Of a stretch of DNA of 19,685 nt, positions 16,618 to 19,685 are shown piece after piece. The first letter of the stretch is position 1. Each line of letters opens with the position of its first letter. The translations under genes were made by a program, and so were the position numbers. This DNA comes from Euryarchaeota archaeon UBA136. GTDB taxonomy: Archaea > Thermoplasmatota > Poseidoniia > MGIII > CG-Epi1. Under the pieces are notes generated by a model. That model did no database searches, had not been told where the DNA came from, and saw only the letters and a list, made by a program, of their open reading frames with translations. The DNA is taken from the NCBI GenBank assembly GCA_002506485.1, contig DAXQ01000060.1, forward strand, positions 1 to 19,685. The letters are read 5' to 3'.

Positions 16618-17094
16618 TTGGATAAGAATGGTGTGAGAGGAGTAAAAGAGGTAAAATCATACATAAAGAAACGCAACATAAATGGAGAAATCATCATGTT
16701 CAAAGCTGAACAGGCGAAAACCTCGGCCTCGGCTGCAGAGCATCTTGGTTGTGAAGTGGCTCAAATCGCGAAAAGTATAGTTTTGAAGGCTGAGACGCCA
16801 ATTCTGGTAATCCTATCTGGAGACATGCGAGTGGATTTGAAGAAACTCTCAGAAGTGATTGGTGAAAAGGCCAAACTTGCTAGTCCTGAATACGTTTCCG
16901 AAGAAGTCGGATTCATCATTGGAGGAGTCCCACCGATGGGGTTTGATCGGTCCATTAGAATACTAATTGACATTTCCATAGATAGATTCTCAGAAGTCTT
17001 CAGTTCGGGCGGTTCAAGGGATTCTATACTGAAGATTGGTGTAAAAGAACTGAAAGATGCTGTGGAATATGAGTTGGTAGAAGTTTCAAAGTGA
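16618..17094 (+). CDS. YbaK/ProX-type aminoacyl-tRNA deacylase
   Basis: Stand-alone editing-domain protein expected to hydrolyse mischarged tRNA, such as Cys-tRNA-Pro or Ala-tRNA-Pro. The 158-residue protein has the family pattern: EQAKTSASAAEHLG, then VAQIAKSIVLKA with the conserved lysine of the catalytic pocket, VILSGDMRVDLKKLS, ASPEYVSEEVGFIIGGVPPMG with the conserved Gly-Pro loop, and a final strand-rich segment. The TTG at 16618 lies 26 nt after the TATA element at 16591, supporting a leaderless TTG start; GTG at 16633 is the alternative. Its 3' end overlaps that of the convergent MGMT-like gene by 9 nt. Which mischarged pair it clears cannot be told from the sequence. Confidence 0.85.
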   Translation: MDKNGVRGVKEVKSYIKKRNINGEIIMFKAEQAKTSASAAEHLGCEVAQIAKSIVLKAETPILVILSGDMRVDLKKLSEVIGEKAKLASPEYVSEEVGFIIGGVPPMGFDRSIRILIDISIDRFSEVFSSGGSRDSILKIGVKELKDAVEYELVEVSK

Positions 17095-17550
17095 TTTGAA
17101 CAAATATTTCTCAAAATCTTCCACGAAAGCTTTCTTGCCCCGATATGTTATCGAATGGCCTTCAGCTTCGAGGCGTTTGGCCTGTCCTTCGATACCTTCT
17201 GGAAACTTTGGATTTAATTCTCCATTTCGCTTCAGGCTCCTCCAATAGGCCACTGAAAACGAACCATGTTCTTCCTTATCTTCGTGAGATGCCTGAGCTA
17301 CCATTGACATGAAAATGCCTGAAGTCATTGGGCAGGCGATATCTGCGCCATTCTTTCCAGCCAGAGTGCTACGTACCTCGTCAAGAGTGGCCACCTGACC
17401 TTCAGGGATGGAGTCCATCAACTCCCTTACTTGCATAGGGTGAGGGATTACCATTGTACCGCCGCCCCATATCTCTGGTGCAAGTTTCACTTCTGGCAGA
17501 TTGTGAGGTTTGTCCAATTTTTCCCTTCCTGTTGTTCTCTTATAGGCCAA
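17086..17550 (-). CDS. MGMT family / alkyltransferase-like protein
   Basis: Small protein of the O6-methylguanine-DNA methyltransferase superfamily, probably a DNA-alkylation repair or sensing factor. Visible features are a helical region MQVRELMDSIPEGQVATLDEVR matching the DNA-binding domain, then ADIACPMTSGIF with one cysteine where MGMTs have the PCHR active site, and AYWRSLKRNGELNPKFPEG, characteristic of the bacterial 'MGMT family protein' group. The canonical PCHR is absent, so methyl transfer is uncertain. Two TTG codons compete: 17550 (154 residues, 8 nt after GGAGT) and 17556 (156 residues, overlapping the upstream stop as TTGA). An ATG at 17454 would drop a conserved segment (KLAPEIWGGGTM). 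It ends the operon begun by the HMA protein. Confidence 0.75.
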   Translation of the reverse strand: MAYKRTTGREKLDKPHNLPEVKLAPEIWGGGTMVIPHPMQVRELMDSIPEGQVATLDEVRSTLAGKNGADIACPMTSGIFMSMVAQASHEDKEEHGSFSVAYWRSLKRNGELNPKFPEGIEGQAKRLEAEGHSITYRGKKAFVEDFEKYLFKSL

Positions 17551-17552
17551 AT

Positions 17553-18266
17553 TCAAACACTCCAGCGACCTGCAACACCCAGACTCATTGCCACTGCCGG
17601 ACCAATTCCAATCGCATATATAATTGTTCCGATTCCAAAGGTCCCGCCTAGAACTATTCCCAAACTCAGAACCAGAATCTCGATTCCTATTCTAACGCGA
17701 CCAATTGGCCAACCTGATCTTTGTTGGATCCCCGTCATCCACCCGTCCCTTGGACCTGGTCCCAAATTCGCAGTGAGATAGAAACCGCTGCCTATTCCCA
17801 CCACTATGATTCCTATAATTGTCTGAATTAGAGCTGGTCCTGTCTCGGTGGGATTCGGAAGAAAAGGAGCCATCACATCTATGGCCATAGCAATCAATAT
17901 GGCATTCAAGATCGTCCCAATCCCTGGTGTTTCACGCAGTGGAATCCACATAAGGAGGACCAGAACACTGACAATGAAAGTTGATTCACCCACTGTATAA
18001 CCAGTCTGTTCACCAATTCCTTGAGCTAGGACGGTCCATGGGCTCACTCCAATTCCCGATGCAATGATGATTGCCTCTCCCGTACCAAATATCCAAAGGC
18101 CTATGACCAGAAAAAGAAAAGTTAGGGGCTTAGGCCTCAATGTCAGAGGTGTGTCTGAACTCCAGATTGTCTTAGGGACCTCGTGGGCTGGCCTGATAAT
18201 CTCGAATATGGTCTTCAGTGACAAGCTTGACCGTACTTCTTCAAGCGCCAGTAATTGTAGGGCCAC
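17553..18266 (-). CDS. YczE/YitT-like integral membrane protein
   Basis: Multi-pass membrane protein with about five hydrophobic segments. It shows the glycine-rich blocks of the YczE family: GIGVSPWTVLAQGIG, GIGTILNAILIAMAIDV, GFYLTANLGPGPRDGWMTG and GGTFGIGTIIYAIGIGP. The biochemical role of this family is not established as far as I know; transport or membrane regulation is possible. The GTG at 18266 gives 237 residues but overlaps the upstream HMA gene by 52 nt, unusual here. TTG at 18224 (223 residues) would overlap by only 10 nt, and neither has a convincing ribosome site. It is the middle gene of a three-gene minus-strand unit. Confidence 0.82.
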   Translation of the reverse strand: MALQLLALEEVRSSLSLKTIFEIIRPAHEVPKTIWSSDTPLTLRPKPLTFLFLVIGLWIFGTGEAIIIASGIGVSPWTVLAQGIGEQTGYTVGESTFIVSVLVLLMWIPLRETPGIGTILNAILIAMAIDVMAPFLPNPTETGPALIQTIIGIIVVGIGSGFYLTANLGPGPRDGWMTGIQQRSGWPIGRVRIGIEILVLSLGIVLGGTFGIGTIIYAIGIGPAVAMSLGVAGRWSV

Positions 18267-18928
18267 GGTGTCAGGAATCCCACAATGAGCATGAATGGTA
18301 TAGCAAGCGGATTCATGCCAAGTTCACCACTGGTGAACAGGAGATCGGTGATCTCCATGGCGATTTCCATCATCAGCATGGAGATAAATGACATCCCCAA
18401 TGCGGTCGAGAGGGCATTTCTGAAGTCCATCTGCCCACGCATCAGAATCCCTGTCTCCAGCATCACACTGGTAATCAGCCCATTAATCAGCGGTAGAATG
18501 GCATAAAAATACCACACGTTCGAGAACATTTCGAGATTGGCTGTAATCTCTGAATAAGAATAGTAGGCCAGCGTTCCAAATTCACCGATTGAACAGCCTA
18601 TCAGACACCATTTCGTGTTATGTGCAGACTGTTTCCAGACTGACCCATCGTTCCAATTGAATTCCGAACTTGATGGCGTACTCGGAAACTGAACCAGATT
18701 CAGTGCTGCACCGGGCTCATGGATGGTGTAGCCTGCTCCAGTAACTGCTGTTTCCAGTGTTTGCTTGTCGAGAACCGCATTATCGATGTTTACGATGGCT
18801 TTAGCCCCTTCGAGATCGATATTTACCTCAGAAACCCCTGCTACTGCCGACAATGCATTTCTAACGTTGTTAGCACAGCCATTGCACGTCATACCACCTA
18901 CACCCAGAATATACTGTTTGGAAACCAT
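18215..18928 (-). CDS. HMA-domain plus DUF4396 membrane protein (candidate metal transporter)
   Basis: Fusion of a heavy-metal-associated domain (residues 1-70, metal motif GMTCNGC with Cys15 and Cys18, and the GVSEVNIDLE strand) with a four-helix membrane domain of the DUF4396 type (about 100-237). The latter begins with WKQSAHNTKWCLIGCSIGEFG, where Cys108 and Cys112 form a second CxxxC pair near the membrane, and ends PWPYNYWRLKKYGQACH. The HMA motif normally binds Cu(I) or similar soft metals, so copper handling is likely; transport direction is unknown. The ATG at 18928 gives 237 residues, and the reading frame extends 36 codons further upstream without homology. It is divergent from tgtA across an AT-rich promoter region. 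Confidence 0.83.
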   Translation of the reverse strand: MVSKQYILGVGGMTCNGCANNVRNALSAVAGVSEVNIDLEGAKAIVNIDNAVLDKQTLETAVTGAGYTIHEPGAALNLVQFPSTPSSSEFNWNDGSVWKQSAHNTKWCLIGCSIGEFGTLAYYSYSEITANLEMFSNVWYFYAILPLINGLITSVMLETGILMRGQMDFRNALSTALGMSFISMLMMEIAMEITDLLFTSGELGMNPLAIPFMLIVGFLTPWPYNYWRLKKYGQACH

Positions 18929-18958
18929 ATCACCCACGTAAATTAGTGAACATGGATT

Positions 18959-18968
18959 GAAATAAAGG
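18959..18968. promoter_or_regulatory. AT-rich element shared by tgtA (plus) and the HMA-DUF4396 gene (minus)
   Basis: GAAATAAAGG (plus) or CCTTTATTTC (minus) is centred near 18964. It is 23 nt before the TTG start of tgtA, fitting a leaderless transcript, and 36 nt before the ATG of the minus-strand gene, giving a leader of about 10 nt. Whether one element truly serves both directions is inference. Confidence 0.45.
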
Positions 18969-18986
18969 TTTGTTTGTGTCTTAGTA

Positions 18987-19685
18987 TTGTTCGAAATCAA
19001 CAAGCGCGATGGATTGGCTAGACTTGGCAAAATCAAAACATCTCATGGAGGTCTGGAAACACCAACTTTACTTCCTGTGGTCAATCCAAAGATTCTGACG
19101 TTATCGATGCAAGAATTGGCTGAATGTGGAGCCCAAGGAATTATCACCAACAGTTACATCATATACAAAAATTCTGGACTGAAGAAGAAAGCTATAGCTG
19201 AAGGAATCCATGCCATGCTTGGCTGGAAGGGTCCAATCATGACTGACAGCGGGACGTTCCAATCTCATGTTTATGGTGAGATTGATATGGAACCGGATGT
19301 AATCCTTGACTTTCAAAAGAAAATGGGAGTCGATATCGGAACGGTGCTGGATGTTTTCACTGAACCAGGAACCAGATTCAGAGAGGCATCGAAGGAACTG
19401 GAAGAAACTCAAAAAAGAATCGAAGAGGCTAATCAAAACAAGGGTGATATGTTATTGGCTGCGCCGATTCAGGGAGGAAGGCATTTGGATCTCAGACTCA
19501 AGGCTGCTACTGGTGCTTCTGAAACGAATGCTGATTTGTTTCCTATCGGGGGCGTTGTTCCTCTAATGGAACAAAATAAATTCCAGCGACTGGCGGAAGT
19601 TGTTTTCTCATCCAAAAAAGGGCTTGATATTTCAAGGCCAGTTCACCTCTTTGGGTGTGGGCACCCCATGTTGTTTGCCTTGGCT
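18987..19685 (+). CDS. tgtA: Archaeosine tRNA-guanine transglycosylase, C-terminus cut by window edge
   Basis: Exchanges guanine 15 in the D-loop of archaeal tRNAs for the preQ0 base, the first tRNA step of archaeosine synthesis. The 233 codons present show RDGLARLGKIKT (7-18), ETPTLLPVVNP (24-34), the substrate-binding IMTDSGTFQSHVYG (84-97, with Asp87) and AAPIQGG. These match archaeal-type enzymes. The only codon that retains the conserved start FEINKRDG is TTG at 18987, 23 nt after a TATA-like element, so I place a leaderless TTG start here. The ATG codon at 19009 is in another frame. The rest of the catalytic domain and any PUA domain lie beyond the window. Confidence 0.93.
   Translation, partial: MFEINKRDGLARLGKIKTSHGGLETPTLLPVVNPKILTLSMQELAECGAQGIITNSYIIYKNSGLKKKAIAEGIHAMLGWKGPIMTDSGTFQSHVYGEIDMEPDVILDFQKKMGVDIGTVLDVFTEPGTRFREASKELEETQKRIEEANQNKGDMLLAAPIQGGRHLDLRLKAATGASETNADLFPIGGVVPLMEQNKFQRLAEVVFSSKKGLDISRPVHLFGCGHPMLFALA

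Overview
The window reads as a planktonic euryarchaeon of the Thermoplasmatota, most likely Marine Group II/III (Poseidoniales-like). This is inferred from gene content: a split largest RNA polymerase subunit (A' and A''), an undivided RpoB, RpoH, ribosomal protein L30e, an archaeosine tRNA-guanine transglycosylase, archaeal TATA elements, and leaderless gene starts mixed with bacterial-type sugar enzymes. Taxonomy was not tested by any search.

Layout. 1-2213 (minus): pyrophosphate-type phosphofructokinase followed by a classical class I fructose-bisphosphate aldolase cut by the window edge. 2366-11483 (plus): a TATA box, tRNA-Lys(UUU), then rpoH-rpoB-rpoA'-rpoA''-rpl30e packed with 0-4 nt junctions. 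11527-15698 (plus): transketolase, a lipid-type methyltransferase, a short-chain dehydrogenase and a membrane-anchored thioredoxin-like protein, each with its own TATA box. 15720-16554 (minus): tRNA-Ala(GGC) directly upstream of a CTP-dependent polyprenol/phytol-kinase-like membrane protein. 16618-17094 (plus): a YbaK/ProX-type aminoacyl-tRNA deacylase. 17086-18928 (minus): HMA-DUF4396 membrane protein, YczE-like membrane protein, and an MGMT/ATL-like protein. 18987-19685 (plus): start of TgtA. No intergenic stretch exceeds 300 bases.

The RNA polymerase operon holds the main surprises. rpoB has no ATG, GTG or TTG that would include its conserved N-terminus. The only fitting start is ATA in an ATAA overlap with the rpoH stop, placed 7 nt after GGTGG, the same distance at which its operon siblings carry GGAGG. 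RpoA'' is 760 residues, about twice the usual size, with a ~325-residue N-terminal extension joined by a charged linker. Most conserved zinc-ligand cysteines of RpoB and of the RpoA' N-terminus are replaced. The usual downstream partners of L30e (NusA, S12, S7, EF-2) are missing.

Expression logic visible in the sequence: promoter-proximal genes have a TATA box about 20-27 nt before the start codon (ATG or TTG) and no Shine-Dalgarno site, while genes inside the rpo operon have GGAGG about 7 nt before the start. Two AT-rich elements (near 16591 and 18964) each appear to serve divergent transcripts.
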